NCBI GenBank assembly: GCA_024278015.1 | Contig: JAJRUC010000141.1 | Location: 1 to 12,018, forward strand | Length of the DNA: 12,018 nt | Origin: Chloroflexota bacterium | GTDB taxonomy: Bacteria; Chloroflexota; Anaerolineae; 4572-78 | Direction of reading: 5' to 3' | Part shown: positions 11,469-12,018 of the stretch, one piece after another | How the letters are laid out: each line of letters opens with the position of its first letter | How positions within the stretch are numbered: position 1 is the first letter of the stretch | Made by a program: the position numbers and the translations under genes | The notes under the pieces: generated by a model | What the model was told of the DNA's origin: nothing | What the model saw: only the letters and a program-made list of their open reading frames with translations | Database searches by the model: none

Positions 11469-12018
11469 TTACGTCACTTCTCGCCACATTTCAATCAGCG
11501 AGCCGTACCGCCGTCCGCGCCGCCGAAATTGGCGCACAGCGTCGGCGGTGGGCCACGAAAAATAGCCGGCATCCGCCGGATTTTGCGGCACACGGGGCGG
11601 ATTTCCGTCCGCAATGGCGCGGACAGCTTCCACCAGCAGTTCCGCGCCGAGCGCCGCGCTCTTCCCCGCCAGCGACAGCACGGTATCCTCCGGCGCAATG
11701 GGCAGGGCGCGCTGCAACAAAATTTCGCCCGTGTCGAAACGGGTGTCCACCCAATGGACGGTCACGCCGGTTTCGGTATCGCCATTTGCCAGCGCCCAAA
11801 AATAGGGGAAAAGTCCCCGGTTGCGCGGCAGCAGCGCGGGATGCACGTTGATGACACCCACGCGCGCCAATTCGATGAGCGGTTTTTTGATGAGCTGGTT
11901 CAAATACACCGACACCACCAAATCGGGCTGCCACGTTTTCAGCGTCGCCAGCGTTTCCGCGCTGTTGACGTTTTTGGCATGCACCACCGGCACGCTGAAA
12001 TCGGCGCTCATCTGTACC
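11469..12018 (-). CDS. Formyltransferase-fold protein, 5' end outside the window
   Basis: The visible part is the catalytic half of a folate-dependent formyltransferase domain (PF00551 type). Numbering from the Met at 12011, the triad Asn55, His57 and Asp93 is present in VINVHPALLPRNRG and TRFDTGEIL, with the Asn-to-Asp spacing of 38 seen in methionyl-tRNA formyltransferase. That Met is unlikely to be the real start: PVVHAKNVNS corresponds to a mid-domain segment in relatives, and the frame stays open to the window edge. After about residue 125 there is only a short tail (AGYFSWPTADAVRQFRRRGRR), not the C-terminal beta-barrel of methionyl-tRNA formyltransferase. A sugar-amine formyltransferase or other small formyltransferase is therefore more likely, and the adjacent glycosyltransferases fit that, though weakly. 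Confidence 0.85.
   Translation of the reverse strand, partial: VQMSADFSVPVVHAKNVNSAETLATLKTWQPDLVVSVYLNQLIKKPLIELARVGVINVHPALLPRNRGLFPYFWALANGDTETGVTVHWVDTRFDTGEILLQRALPIAPEDTVLSLAGKSAALGAELLVEAVRAIADGNPPRVPQNPADAGYFSWPTADAVRQFRRRGRRYGSLIEMWREVT

Overview
The window is bacterial chromosomal DNA, densely coded, with G+C-rich third codon positions. The gene content fits a member of the Chloroflexota (Anaerolineae/Caldilineae-like). That placement is an inference from remembered protein styles: a GT-C membrane glycosyltransferase with a C-terminal beta-type module, an NBR1-like Ig domain joined to PGRP-like modules, and a short formyltransferase. There is no rRNA, tRNA, CRISPR array or complete transposase.

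Left part (1-4095). A strong promoter and a start codon at the left edge point to a leftward gene lying almost entirely outside the window. Next come a leftward TVP38/TMEM64 (VTT) membrane protein and a rightward block: ornithine aminotransferase (rocD), transcript cleavage factor greA with its own good promoter, a dual-specificity-type protein phosphatase and a Nudix hydrolase. The Nudix gene converges on and overlaps dinB by 19 bp.

Middle (4077-7990, minus strand). A 952-residue protein without a signal peptide is followed by DNA polymerase IV (dinB). The dinB TTG start overlaps the upstream stop codon as TTGA, and a perfect hairpin lies just before it, so translational coupling is likely. 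The large protein contains a clan GH-A-like glycosidase domain, two PGRP/amidase-2 modules, an NBR1-like Ig domain between them and a C-terminal domain resembling half of a cell-wall-binding repeat 2. Both PGRP modules lack two of the three zinc ligands. The modules are an exact 933-bp-period duplication with a 110-bp stretch of perfect DNA identity.

Intergenic island (7991-8576). No gene is visible. It holds two copies of a dyad-containing sequence exactly 200 bp apart, a GC-rich REP-like hairpin, and a 208-bp MITE-like element with perfect 21-bp terminal inverted repeats and an internal 43-bp tandem repeat.

Right part (8577-12018, minus strand). A probable operon reads leftward from the right edge: a formyltransferase-fold protein (5' end outside the window), a polyprenol-phosphate-mannose-synthase-like GT2 enzyme, and a GT-C membrane glycosyltransferase. 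The last two form a plausible pair, in which GT2 makes a lipid-linked sugar and GT-C uses it outside the membrane.
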